DNA of 64,000 nucleotides from Holothuria scabra (Eukaryota; Echinodermata; Holothuroidea; Aspidochirotida; Holothuriidae): NCBI GenBank assembly GCA_037179385.1, contig CM074190.1, positions 6,090,284 to 6,154,283 of the forward strand, read 5' to 3'. Shown piece by piece: positions 23,129 to 33,682 of this stretch (position 1 is its first letter; each line of letters starts with the position of its first letter). The notes under the pieces were generated by a model. It saw only the letters and a program-made list of their open reading frames with translations, ran no database searches and was not told where the DNA came from. The position numbers and the translations under genes were made by a program.

Positions 23129-23615
23129 ACGTAGCCAGACCAGATTCTGGAGGGGGTGAACATTTTTCAGTGGGCGAAATTTTTTTGGCCGGGGGCCAAC
23201 TGTGTACAAATGTATTAAAAGGGGTAATCCGAGTTTGACAGAGAACATTGACCTTTTGTTCTAGCGCCTCGTTTTCACTTCTGAACAGATTTTTTACCAC
23301 AATATAGAAACATTGAAGAGGTCTTTCAGATTAGAAGAAACTATATTTTTGTGTCAATTACTTTTCAAAGAAAATTGTGAATATTTTTCAGATAACAATA
23401 TTCCTCACAGACACAAGACTGGACAGTCTCTACTACACCTGCAACCAATCACGACGTCAGACTATGATGACGAATCGTTTCTTTTGTTAGTCGTAGGTCA
23501 ATATGCAGAATTTAAGTTGAGAAATTATATAAAAACAAACAGTTTAAACCAATGGCAAATTTGAAACTTTCTAAGGGCGAACGTTTGGGATTCGCCCAAC
23601 CCACTTGGCTACGGG
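23129..23615. mobile_element. Non-autonomous element with CACGTAGCCA ends
   Basis: The left end CACGTAGCCAGACC and the right end (reverse complement CCCGTAGCCAAGTGG) form short inverted termini inside the intron between exons 5 and 6. The left side carries GGAGGGGGTGAACATTT and the right GGGCGAACGTTTGGGATTCG, a typical grass-roots MITE pattern with G-rich ends. The interior frame at 23313-23564 is not recognisable. No target duplication was fixed. Confidence 0.5.
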
Positions 23616-23876
23616 ACTGACGGGAAGGCGATCAGGACACTATAGAAACGATTAGTACATCTTTCACATATACTGTAGGATATAAAGGAAGGATGACAGT
23701 AATTTAATGGTAAAATAGCCCTTCACATTTTATAAAATTAGATGCTATCTAAAAATGTGCCCACACCCCCCCCCCCCCCCCCCCTCACCCATTAGTTACT
23801 AGTGTAGGCCTACAAGTGCATATCGACATTAAAAATATAAACAATTTACGAAACTTTGTTAAAAAGAAAAACTGAC

Positions 23877-24265
23877 CTTTAAGTCATTGAAAACATTTAT
23901 TGTTTTCCTCTCAGGATGCTGAATATTGACCACAAGAAGCACAATTTCACAACCTTCACGTGTTGCTTCAAATGCTTTCTTTATTTCTTCGCATGATAAA
24001 TTCTTTTTGTCACTGCTGGTGTCGTAAAAGCCAGGAGTATCCAGGTAGGTAATTTTCTTGCCATCAAAAGACGTTTCCACTTTCTCAAACTTTTCAGTGC
24101 TAGATGAAGCAGTCCCGAGGCCACCGCCTTGTTTCCCTTTATCCAAGAACTGCACTAGCGCTGTTTTACCGGAACCGGTGTGTCCAACAACCAGGACAGT
24201 GAGATCGTGTGATAATGGAACTTCTATTGTGGTTGGCAAAAGCCGTTTGAGTCTATCAACCCCAC
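23877..24265 (-). CDS. Exon 5: N-terminal half of AIG1/GIMAP-type GTPase
   Basis: After the acceptor TTTCAAGTCAG the frame runs 129 codons to the donor AAAG/GTCAGT. The P-loop is GHTGSGKT (G1), a plausible G2 threonine lies in the SSSTEK segment, and G3 is DTPG in YLDTPGFYD, preceded by a hydrophobic strand. A helix and the strand EIVLLVVNI follow, as in AIG1 family proteins, where a lid helix follows G3. This is the part of the gene with the clearest family assignment. The exon begins with two bases of a split codon, which does not fit the phase-0 donor of exon 4. A small exon may be missing between them, or exon 4 may be longer. Confidence 0.8.
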
Positions 24266-24439
24266 CTGACTTGAAAGGAAAAGAAAGGAAGATAAAATTA
24301 TTATTATGAAATCGGTTTTATTGTTTTAAATCAGAAATTTTAACTAAATGTAAAAAACACGATCTTCACCAAAATCAGTGAGATCCTCTGTAAAATCAGT
24401 TTGATGATGTAAGCATTCTGTAATTTTTCATTTCTAATT

Positions 24440-24785
24440 TTGAGCCTTTGATATTTTCCTGTTCGAAATTGGTACTCAAGCTTTCTATCCTTAAAAGCTT
24501 AAATTCTAAAGTCCTAAATTCTCCTAGCCTACTTTCTTACCCCCTCCCACAACTGTCTAATATTCAACTTTATCCAGACACAATCTCAGTTTATTGCTTC
24601 AGGGTGAGTATACAAGACATCAATGTGTATAACCGAAACACTCTCCGTACAGTACATGCTGTGTAATATGAGCTTCGATACTCTCCATGATTAATTTGCT
24701 GTCAGTCAAAGAGCTGCTTCAATTGAGAATTTCTGCGGATTACTACAAAAATTGTATTTTGGGGGTTAAAGGAATAGCCCTTTAT
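24440..24785 (-). mobile_element. MITE-A copy, intronic
   Basis: It contains all MITE-A blocks in order (CCCTCCCACAACTGTCTAA, CAGTTTATTGCTTCAGGGTG, AGTATACAAGACATCA, CAATTGAGAATTTCTGCGG) and ends GGTTAAAGGAATAGCCCTTTA. It lies in the intron between exons 4 and 5 of the MACPF/GTPase gene. Confidence 0.7.
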
Positions 24786-24845
24786 GAGTAAAATTCACGT
24801 CAAGTGACGAAAGTGGATTGGACAGAAATTTGCGTTGTACATAAA

Positions 24846-25037
24846 TAGTGCTTTCACGTGACTTCATAATTGGTTAGCCACGCCCCCTACAGGGCAAAAA
24901 TCAACAGTCTTTTATTGTGTGTTACTGTCAGACACGTGGGTCGTCAGCTGTTTTTCAGCTAGCTCCACTAGGTAAGGTACTAACAATCGTTTTTGCCCGT
25001 CAAAAGGGACCGGCGTGTTACTTCATTGAACGCACTT
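24846..25037 (-). mobile_element. MITE-D copy 1
   Basis: Inverted ends AGTGCTTTCACGTGACTT and (reverse complement) AAGTGCGTTCAATGAAGT bound a 190-bp sequence. It matches 49324-49495 in the opposite orientation: CCCCTTTTGACGGGC, GCAGCTGACGACCCA and TTGATTTTTGCCC occur in the same order. It is GC-richer than its surroundings and non-coding. Confidence 0.75.
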
Positions 25038-25384
25038 TATAGTCGGACTGGCTAGTCTTCATCGGGGTAAAACGTCGCCACGTGAAGAGTGGTAAGTCAC
25101 ACAATAACATGAAAGTGATCGTAAAAGGACGCCTTCACAACTAGTCTGGCATTAAAGTTGTGAATGAGTTCAAGTTCGTTTGCAGACCGGTATGCTATCT
25201 AATTCTCTAACTCCACAGAACTCTGTAGGCTAATGTAAAAAAAAAATATGTAAGAAAATTCTGGGGCAAGAATGTCACCGTGAAGTCCGGGGAGAAGCAT
25301 AAAATGTACTTGCTCCAAATCGGTATGAACATGACGCGGTCAGCTCACCGCATCCAATATGAGAGTAACTTGGATCTACCCGAT

Positions 25385-25562
25385 GTTCTCGGGGTTCAAT
25401 GTTCCGAAGGTTCGATGTTCCTCGTTTTCGTATATTTCGATAATTTGACGATGATCACAAGGTCCGTTGTTCCCGGGGTTCGATGTTCCAAGAAGAGCGG
25501 ATGTTCCCAAGATTCAGGAACATTGAACCTTGGGAACAGCAAACCTTGGGAACAATGACATA
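25385..25562 (+). repeat. Array of GTTCGATGTTCC / GGGAACA units
   Basis: Units such as GGTTCAATGTTCC, GGTTCGATGTTCC, GTCCGTTGTTCCC and their inverse GGAACATTGAACC, CTTGGGAACA recur at 12-25 bp spacing. The second half is largely the inverse of the first, so the array could fold. It is intronic in the MACPF/GTPase gene. An unusual low-complexity palindromic array of unknown origin. Confidence 0.7.
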
Positions 25563-25768
25563 GCCCCGAGTTACTTACCCGTATAGTATATATTACAAAA
25601 GACAATGTTACACTATTATAAGATGTGGTCGAATTTTAACCGGGTTAATCTTACCCCTCTTTTACCCATCCTCGTGCTATGAGGAATCTTGCACCGCAAA
25701 TGGCAATATTTTGTAATTCTTGATGAAGATTGACCATTTATGAAATATTGTATTGGACTGTTTCTTAC

Positions 25769-26098
25769 CAATTCAACTTTATATTTATCAAATAAAGTCT
25801 TCATTGTGAGTGCCTCTGTTGCATTATCATTGATTAATTCCTTGTAACTCTTTAAACTCTCTCTGGCATCGATTCCCAGTCCTTCCATATTCGATTTAAG
25901 TACAGTTTCGTTGAACCCGGACAATATTTCCTGTACTTGTCTTCTGTACTTGTGCATGAGTTCCCTTTCCCTTTCACCAAATCTCGAGATAACATCACTG
26001 TTGATGAATTCTGAAAACTTGCGATCGGTTTCTAGAGCATCTTCGTACGATTCATAGAATTCCTTGAAGTTGCATGTATATTCCTCAGAGTTGCCCAT
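25769..26098 (-). CDS. Exon 4: helical FAT-like segment
   Basis: The exon of 110 codons starts directly after an AG (CCTTTCGAG/ATGGGC) and ends at a good donor (TTG/GTAAGA), phase 0 at both borders. The sequence is predicted to be mostly amphipathic helix: YESYEDALETDRKFSEFI, then a repeated charged region, ending LFDKYKVEL. In stonustoxin-type proteins a four-helix FAT-like domain follows the MACPF part; order, length and the YEDA-like start agree with that. The assignment rests on pattern and position, not on catalytic residues. The in-frame ATG at the border could be an internal methionine rather than a start. A downstream weak donor near 25662 would give the phase needed by exon 5. Confidence 0.55.
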
Positions 26099-26109
26099 CT
26101 CGAAAGGAC

Positions 26110-26667
26110 AAAGTTCAAACTAAAATCAAATGAAAAAAGGTCAAGCCATGCTTAAGCGATCTCGCATAGTGGACACGCTTTTGAAGACAAACTTCTTCAT
26201 ATAGAGCAGGGATGGAATTCCTTTGGCTTTCTTAACACTTGTCCCCTTACATAAGTTCTCAAAATAATTCATATGACATATTTGTCATGCTCACTCGGGC
26301 CTCAAACCATATCTTGTACCCTCTCTAACATGTGCTAGTAATTAGTTAGTTAGAGTAGACCATGAGCCTTTGGGATCGTCTTCATACCTTCACCTTCCCG
26401 GCCTGAAAACCTTAATTTTGTCTCTGATTCACAACATCCGTCATTAGTTCGTCGTACTAGAGAATAGGTGGGACATTACCCCCCCCCCCCCCCCATATGG
26501 TCGTACACGGTTTTCCTACTGACATTTCACTGGCATATTAGAAGATTTGGCAATAAATTCTTTCATTTGTTTGTAAATTTGTTCATGTAGCAGTCAAAAT
26601 ATCGTCTTAAAGTTGGAAAATCTCAATTTTACCGCATATCAGCGTCGAGTGATCTTTAGTATAAAAC
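26110..26667. other. Intronic sequence, no feature recognised
   Basis: Intron between exons 3 and 4. A 14-base poly-C run is near 26480. No repeat family from elsewhere in the window is recognisable. Confidence 0.4.
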
Positions 26668-26828
26668 CAGGCGCGGATCCAGACATTTCAAAAAGGGGGT
26701 GGGCTGGACCTAAGCGAAAACAGGGGTGTGAGGGAATTGAACCGCTAATTTCCCGTATGTTTTATATTGTTGATGTGGCGAAAAGGGAAGGCTTGGACCG
26801 TACCCCCCCCCCCTTGGATCCGCGCCTG
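26668..26828. mobile_element. hAT-type MITE with CAGGCGCGGATCCA ends
   Basis: A 161-bp element has inverted termini CAGGCGCGGATCCA and (right end) TTGGATCCGCGCCTG with a G/C-rich skewed interior. Ends of the type CAGGNGCGGATCCA are common in non-autonomous hAT elements of animals. The flanking duplication is not clear. It is intronic (between exons 3 and 4). Confidence 0.7.
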
Positions 26829-27387
26829 AAAATTATCCCTTCACTGACAGTGAAACAAGAGATTTGACATATCAGGTAAGGATTTGTTGTAAAAGTGCCA
26901 GTTACAGTTGGCAACCGTACAGATAGAGTGATAGCTATATGTAATATCAAATGCAAACTATTGTATTCTAGGCTACTAAATAAATATTTCACTCATATTT
27001 AGAATAAAAGACACTAAGTGTATAGCAGTGGCTCACTAAACACCAGAGACACATTACAACCGTATTATGATGCATCTGGGAGTTTGACGTTTAAAAATAT
27101 AAAGTAAATTTCTTTGGAACAGTAAACGCAACGTTTTAAATTTCGTCACTATCACAGTATGACTTTGAAAATTTTCAAGAGATTAGAAGTATTTCCATTC
27201 GTCTTCCTTCTTTGATATCTTTCATTCTTTTATCTACTTCTATGGGGCGGACAGGAGAGGGGTTACCTGCGTAGCGGACTGTACGGCATATTCCTTTTCA
27301 GTCATATGGCTTTGGAAGCTAAGAAGCTGAGGAAACCAACGTCCGCTCCGTGGGGTATAGAGGGGTTAGAAAACAACCTCATCTTAC

Positions 27388-27772
27388 CAACACAAAGACC
27401 AATTGTTTCCACAGATATGATCCGAAGTTATTGTCAACTATAAATACCTGTACCGGCTCGAAGTTCGTTTCCTCATCGAGCTCTTTGCGAAACGCTCTTA
27501 TGAATCTGTACACCTCGGATGCAGTTGTTGGCTGCTTGGTTGTCCGCACAGTTGAGTAAAAGTGAATATTCACGAAATCCTCTTGGCTCTCCGATGATGC
27601 GTTTTGGTTTAAAGCTAACTTCTGCTCAGCGAGTTTAAAGCGCCCTGCAACATTACATGACGTTGCTTGATCCAGCTTGTTCTTACAACTGTTAAAAAGA
27701 ACCAGACATCCACTTAACAGATTGACAGACCAGTATAGGTCTTTAGTAAGCCCTCCGTTGGATCCAGGGAAC
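27388..27772 (-). CDS. Exon 3: C-terminal part of the MACPF-like domain
   Basis: The acceptor AAAATTCAG opens a 128-codon frame that reaches the donor TTG/GTAAGA. An in-frame stop lies just upstream of the acceptor, which fixes the exon start. The latter half reads VNIHFYSTVRTTKQPTTA, SEVYRFIRAFRKEL and EPVQVFIV. In stonustoxin-type MACPF proteins the closing segment has a strand with F-GD, then a P-T/A-T-x-x-(E/D)-(A/V)-x-x-(V/Y) helix and a V-P-V/x-V strand; order and spacing fit. The first part (LYWSVNLLSGC) would correspond to a membrane-inserting hairpin region but is not diagnostic. Phase 2 at the start matches exon 2, phase 0 at the end matches exon 4. Confidence 0.6.
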
Positions 27773-28019
27773 CTGAATTTTCATTTCTTTGGCCAACTTT
27801 GGCGTCCCAAATAAAAAAAAACATGCGCCTTTCGTGCTTCCTGTAGACTTGCCCCAAGTCTCTCGAGATGTTCCCTCCCAGATGTAAGGATTCTCCTCTG
27901 TCACTAATCCTTCTCTACGTTTCACCCCTTTGACCTCTCCCAATGCACCTCTGCAGACAAACCAACTTCTCACATTCCACACTTTCCACTTCGACTCGCT
28001 TTAACGCCAATACACACTG

Positions 28020-28235
28020 TCCTGGGCATGACGTTAAACTGCATCCAGGTTGTGGCTTCTGTTCTGTTCAGCCAGTCTAGAGCAGGACCACTCAGTGTTT
28101 GCCCTTTGGAGGGCGTACTTGTCCATTTTGGACGTTAAGCTCCTTAAGGGAGCAGAACTCCTCCGGGAGTAATCGTTTGGTTTTCGCCCCATGGCTCTTC
28201 GCCAGAGAGTCGTGGGGACTTTTAGAAAAAAAAAA
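28020..28235 (+). mobile_element. Young retroposon (SINE-like) with poly-A and 17-bp target duplication
   Basis: The 17-bp sequence AACGCCAATACACACTG occurs at 28003-28019 and again at 28236-28252. Between the copies lie 216 bp ending in an 11-base poly-A run. A perfect duplication of this length next to poly-A is the mark of target-primed reverse transcription by an L1-type machinery. The body (TCCTGGGCATGACGTTAAAC ... GTCGTGGGGACTTTTAG) is not recognised as tRNA, 5S or 7SL derived and shows no open frame; it could be a SINE or a processed copy of some RNA. Intronic. Confidence 0.85.
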
Positions 28236-28304
28236 AACGCCAATACACACTGAGCTAACCAACCCACATCGACCAGCACACCTCGAACGGTAATGCCGGC
28301 TAAC

Positions 28305-29029
28305 TATGGCACGCCAAAAGGCTCACAAAATATGATGATGTTCTAAAAATACACGTTCATGTACTAAAATTACACGTTCATGTACTAAAATTACACGTTC
28401 ATGTACCAAAAATATACGATGATGTACTAACTTCATACGATCATGATGTAAATGTACACCATCATGTACTAAAACCATAAGTTCATCATGTTAAATGTTA
28501 CGATGTACATGTAAAATCACACGTTGTACATGTAAAAACGTGTACTGATTTCATACGTACATGTACTGATGACCGTATACATTTAGTACATGATCGTATG
28601 AAATCAGTACACGTACGTAAGCAAACAGTACATGAACGTATGAAATCAGTACATGATCGTAAGCAGTTAGTACATGAACGTGTACTTTTACTACATCGCA
28701 TGTCGGTGAGCCTTTTGGCGGACTTCTGGTACGCCGAAAGGCTCACTCTGTATGGCGTGCGGAAGAGACAATAATAACATGATGATCTTACGTTTTTACA
28801 TGTACAGCGTGTGTTTTTAGATGTACAACGTGTGATTTACATGTACATCGTAACATTTAATATGATGAACTTATGGTTTTAGTACATGATGGTGTAAATT
28901 TACATCATGATCGTATGAAGTTAGTACATCATCGTATATTTTTGGTACATGAACGTGTAATTTATTTTTGTAGATGAACATGTATTTTTAGAACATCATC
29001 ATATTTGGTGAGCCTTTTGGCGTGCCATA
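28305..29029. mobile_element. FB-1 foldback element, complete copy
   Basis: Perfect inverted termini TATGGCACGCCAAAAGGCTCAC open long arms (about 28305-28540 and 28785-29029) that match almost base for base over more than 200 bp. They consist of subrepeats such as TACACGTTCATGTACTAAAA, TACGATGATGTACTAACTT and ACGATGTACATGTAAAATCA. The 6-bp direct repeat GCTAAC flanks both ends (28299-28304 and 29030-29035); alternatively a 4-bp CTAA duplication with termini one base longer. The loop (about 28540-28785) holds a second palindrome (GTGAGCCTTTTGGCGG opposed to CCGAAAGGCTCAC). No transposase. It lies in the intron between exons 2 and 3. Confidence 0.9.
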
Positions 29030-29035
29030 GCTAAC

Positions 29036-30366
29036 AAGTTCTTAATACAATCGCAGCTTCGAACGTTTCGACAATGAATCATTGTAACAGGTTCCTGTTT
29101 ACAATAACACGCTGTGCACATATCAATCAGCGGAGATCTGGCTTACTCTAGAGAATGGTAGCTTTTGCAACCGGGGACGTAGAATTTTAGGCGGTCCGGT
29201 TTTTAACCACTGATCTTTGTATAGCCAATGAAAAGCTTACTAGATATAAACAGACAGAACGACGCACTGTTCATCACACGATGATCTTAATGAATATCTA
29301 GCAAAAGTCGCACAATGCCGAAGCCGATTGGATGATACAGTAAACTATCTTGAAAAATATTCATCTGATTTCTAAGATGAATAAAACAATAGAGAAGTTA
29401 AAAATGATGACGTAAACAGTTGCAAAAGATACAAGTCCCTCACGGCAGGCAGCAAGTTTGATCTGGCCGCTCAGCAGGCTCGAGTGTGTTAGCTGTGTAC
29501 AGTCTTCGAGAACAGTTGTAAACAGGTATAACAGCACTTGCTCATGGAAGTTACAGCAACGGGCAGTGAGAAGTAGGCTAATTTGAATGGTTGCATTGGA
29601 GCACAATGCGATGGAATCACCGTGAAGAATAGGAACAGAAATAAAATGAAAGGTGGATGGAAGGATAACGTGAGAGACTTGGGGTAAGTCTATGCGTCTT
29701 AAGAAACATACATTATTGAATTTTCCGCTTATGCTGGTGCCTCTCTTTAAAACTGCCTCGTACCCGTGATCTAGAGAATCAATCCGTCTTTGTCCACACC
29801 TTTTTGACCAGGCGAAATGATGTTCAAAATTTAAAAAACATTTTATTCATGATCCTTTCATGATACCTTCATAACCTCAAGAAAATCACACCAGGTTCCC
29901 ATAGTGTGGGTCACTACCTAGACTCATAGAAAAGAAACTGACTTTATAGAATGTGTTGAACTTACCATTTCTTACCACGTAGCCAATCAGTAACACCTTT
30001 AAATCTATTGCTTATCCCTTTCTTTCAAGATCTCACTGACTAACGGTTAGTAATAATTAGGCCGTTGTAGGATGGAGTTAATCAAAAACGTTGGAAGCAC
30101 GGAACTGCCAGTTCGAATCAAGGAGTGACCTTAATAGCAGGTATCGAACAGGTCCCTCTCTTCGAGGAACATACCTTAACGGGTTAAACGCGTCAGCCGA
30201 AGGCAAAGCAGTGACCTGCTGGCAGATCCCTGACTCCGCCGGGCGAAGTGTTACACTTGAAAGATATCCTACTACCCTACATATCTTAATATTCACGGTT
30301 CCGATAAAACATCTTTCATTAGGATATTTGCTATTGTTATGAAAGAAAGGGTAATCAGGAATGCAC
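29036..30366. other. Intron sequence, no feature recognised
   Basis: Intron between exons 2 and 3. The short ORFs (for example 29361-29606) show no motif. No inverted or direct repeats above background noted by eye. Confidence 0.4.
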
Positions 30367-30500
30367 CTTTGAATACTCGTATTGCTTGATAGTTGGCACA
30401 AAATGAGCACTTTCCCGCCTCTTACAAGACTCCGTACATAATGAGTTCCATAGTTTCCTTTTTTGTCTCGAACTGGCTTGGAAGGTAAGGTTTCTTTCAT
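30367..30500 (-). CDS. Exon 2: MACPF signature exon
   Basis: The exon follows the acceptor TTTCTGTCGGCAG and ends at CAAAG/GTGCAT. Its 134 bp are in phase 0 with exon 1 and leave phase 2 for exon 3, which matches. It encodes YGTHYVRSLVRGGK. The MACPF family signature is an aromatic or serine followed by GTH and an aromatic residue, then a strand rich in G; this is the strongest single piece of evidence that the gene is a MACPF protein. The continuation VLILCQL would be the following beta strand. An overlapping longer open frame through the downstream intron (to 30078) is not used. The coding choice of this small exon between two long introns is supported by the phases. Confidence 0.75.
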
Positions 30501-31675
30501 CTGCCGACAGAAAGGGACAAAAGATTTTTAAATTTCTCACCAGCATGTTATGGAACCAGTTTGACGAGGGACACAGGCCGGGCACTATATGCCCCTGCCT
30601 CACTAACGCTATATTTGCCAAAATCTTCACACCATGTGTCCCCTACAATTAAGTTCCCTAAAGTTGCCAAAATTGACGTTTGTATCACAATTAAAGAATA
30701 GCCCAGAACCAAATTTATATTTGATATTTTAAAGAGATACACATCTTTAGCATTCTGGTGAAAGTTTCATGCGCTTCCCATGTTCGGTTTTGGAAATATT
30801 TTGAAGTTGTCACATTATCTGTAAAGAGTAAGCAAGTAAAGTAAAGCAAAGTAAAGTAAGCAAGTGTGATGTCATAGATTCACAATGTTTTGTTTTTCTT
30901 TATATTTTTCTTTATGTTTCATCCTATTGGTTTCACCTTGAATTGATAAGGGATGCTATTTTGCCCTAAGGTATATGAATTTTGAAGTTCCATTGCTCAG
31001 GATGCACCCGTGGTATCAATATATCAAAGTTACATGAAATTGGTGGTAAATTATAACAAAAACCAACTTGAAACATTGGCCAACATCATAAGAAATGAAC
31101 AAAAATTCCAGAATGCTTAGATTATGTTCCTCCTCTTTAACATACCTAAGATAAATTTGGCTCCGAACTATTCTTTCAATCAGTTATCATGTCATCTAGT
31201 AAATTTTAAGGTTTAATACCCTATGCACTGTCTTGATATGAGATTTCAGTAGTAGGCCTCAGGGGCCGCGGGGCGAATTTTGAAATGTGTTTCGGGGGAG
31301 CATTCACCAAAGCGGCTCAAGAGACGAATCCGAGCAGTTGGAGAAGGCGGTTATTAGTGCGGTCATTCGTCTTACAGGCAACGTTAAACCCTCATATTCA
31401 GTAAAATTGAGGAAATCGAGAGACGTTCTCAGTGGCGTAGGTAGGATATTTTCCGGGGGGGGGGGCAAAGGTATGAAATTCCCCCAAAACTTTTCCCGGT
31501 CAAAGTGTATGTATTCCATATAAAATATGCAAATTTACAAGTATTTCAACATTACTATGTCATTATGTAAGATTAACTGTATTTTAATCTTAAAGTATAA
31601 CATAGAGCATTAAGAAATAACAACTCTTAGTATATTAATTTTGGTCAACAATATCTGGTTAACTTGTACGTCCCA

Positions 31676-32640
31676 ACGAAGTGGCGTACGTAGGATTTCT
31701 TTGAAGGGGGGGGGGGCATGCGGTATTTGCTGAGTGATCGCCAGCCTGGGGGAGGTGTCTAAGGGGAAGGGAACCTATCCCCCTTTGAAATTTTTTGGCG
31801 TTTTCAAGGAGCCTAGATGCAAAATGGTGCAAGATTTTCCACTTTGACAGGAACAGCGTTAAAAGTTGAATTGTGGTGGTTCATGAGGATAAAACTGAAA
31901 CTTTTGTGTCTTTACATGCATTCTTATGCCATTTACGCTACCTTACGAAGTAAATCTTGTCATTTAATTTTCATACTTTTAGGGGTCAAAATAAAAGAGC
32001 ATCGATAGGTATAAGCTAAAGGAAGCATTTTAATTTTCGGTTTTGTCTTGGCTATAAAAAGTTATTCTGTCTTAAAGATTATGTAAGCGGAGCGCCACCA
32101 TTGGTTGGCGTGGAGCGTCAAAAAATTTTCGAAAAATCAGACCCATCAGATGGCCGAAAATAGCATTTTCTACACTTATACGAAGAACCCAACTTAAACC
32201 CCCAAAATGAAATTTGCCCAAAAGACTGAGCGAACGACCACCTTTGGTTGGCGGGGAGCGTAGAGAAAATTTCGAAAAAGCAGATCCCTCAGATGGCCAA
32301 AAATTGCGTATTCATGCTTGTAAAGAGAATCTAAAAGTGCAGTCTTCATTTTAAGCTTATGTTTGCGATATACGAAAAAAAAAAATCAGGAACATGCTAA
32401 GTGATCAGAAAATTACCACAACTATACAACAAATTGAAAATATGCTAATGCCCCTCTATTGTGATGCTTGGCTAAATTGGAGACTTGAAACAAGACCGTG
32501 GACGGCTCGACTTGAACCAATAGGTTGGAAACTGGGCCATAAAACTCTATCTAACTAACTAACTTGGTTTAATTAAAGATCCGCTGAATTGATGAAATTG
32601 TGACTGATCGAAGTCCCATCTGTTAATGATTTTACCCCTA
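31676..32640 (+). mobile_element. Element E copy 3, partial, interrupted by SINE-1
   Basis: It begins AGTGGCGTACGTAGGATTTC and contains two copies of the GGAGCGCCACCATTGGTTGGCG unit (32090 and 32235) as in the 16-kb and 51-kb copies. After the SINE-1 insertion it resumes with TTGATGAAATTGTGA, which matches 16735-16750. The right end is not identifiable. It sits inside the hAT-like element. Confidence 0.55.
32493..32568 (+). mobile_element. SINE-1, 5'-truncated copy
   Basis: GACTTGAACCAATAGGTTGG followed by AAACTGGGCCATAAAACTCT and (CTAA)3 matches the 3' part of SINE-1, in the same orientation as the 10.2-kb copy. Confidence 0.8.
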
Positions 32641-32924
32641 ACATCTCTTGCGTGATAAATGGCAAACAATTTCTCGCGGCACCAAAGCACCATCCGCTTT
32701 CCTGTCCTGGTCTTGTACTTCTATGCCGGCCGGGAAAGGAGTCTATGGGGTGGGTCCTCCCTTTTAAAAATTGTTATAAAAGTTGGTGTCCTTATGTAAT
32801 CGGTTCCACCAGTGGGATACAGAGACTACCTTTGTAAAAATTGGAATTTGACAGAATTTGCCAGTTTGTAAAAATTAAAAAATGACATCACTGAGGGGCC
32901 TTGCAGAGACAATCCTTCCCATTG

Positions 32925-33205
32925 GAAACTTTTCGTTTCGTTTTGCAGAATATCATAAGCCCTTAGTGTGTTTTATGTTTTCAGGGTAGGCCTAGAACTA
33001 TTTGTTTCGTTTCGTTTCGTAGAATATCTATACCCCACCACGCTAATGATATTTTGCGAAACAGAGCAAAAAATATGTACATAGGCCTACTTTGACCGAT
33101 TGATTTTTGTCCTCCCCTCCCCCTTATCCGTTATAGTTTCCTATTCCATGGGTAGCCTAAACTAATTTGTTTTGTTTTGTTTCGTTTCGTTACGCAGAAT
33201 ACCAT
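32925..33205 (+). repeat. Minisatellite-like GTTTCGTTTCG repeats
   Basis: Three blocks of TTTCGTTTCGTTNCGCAGAAT followed by AT(C/A)ATAAGCC or related sequence occur near 32935, 33005 and 33180, with GTAGGCCTAGAAC or GTAGCCTAAAC in front of the second and third. It is a diverged long-period repeat inside the hAT-like element. Confidence 0.5.
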
Positions 33206-33682
33206 AAGCCAGTACAAGGTTATCATATATATCGGGTTTACAGCATATCAGTGTTAGTTGTACTGTATCAGCTGTTGTTAAATTGCTGAATAACAGCTTC
33301 TTGCGCACTGGAATGAACTGATCATAACCCCCGCGCTTAAACAAGAGAACATTCAATCTGCTGCACGGTGAGGACATTTCTGTGGAACGCGAGTCGGGAC
33401 GGTTAATGCGACACTGACGAAATCTGGGTGAAGTTCTTAGAGTAAAAATAGACTACTCCAAGGTAAATTTGTTGCATGGAAATACGAATTATGTATGAGA
33501 AATGTCTCACAATTTCTCATTCTAACAAAAATTTTGAGAAATCGGAAAAGGGGATATGGATCAAATTTCCCCAAATAATTTTCCAGGGGGCAACTTGCCT
33601 CCCCCCTGCCCGCCCAGTAGCTACGCCACTGGACGTTGTAGTGCACAATCATCCATGATACATTCGCTGGCAACTCCCTGAT

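Larger units (their letters stand above)
31430..33631. mobile_element. hAT-like element, 2.2 kb, with 8-bp target duplication
   Basis: The left end CAGTGGCGTAGGTAGG and the right end GTAGCTACGCCACTG form inverted termini. GACGTTCT (31422-31429) and GACGTTGT (33632-33639) flank them, an 8-bp duplication with one mismatch, as expected for hAT. The inside contains a partial element E (31676 onward), a SINE-1 copy (32493-32568) and GTTTCGTTTC-rich repeats, but no transposase. The high content of other repeats suggests that the original 200-bp MITE-sized element was enlarged by later insertions. Confidence 0.75.

Noticed and set aside
30078..30366. Extension of the MACPF signature frame to 140 codons
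   Set aside because: The phase-matched donor at 30366 and the match to exon 3 favour a short exon; the rest has no protein-like pattern.
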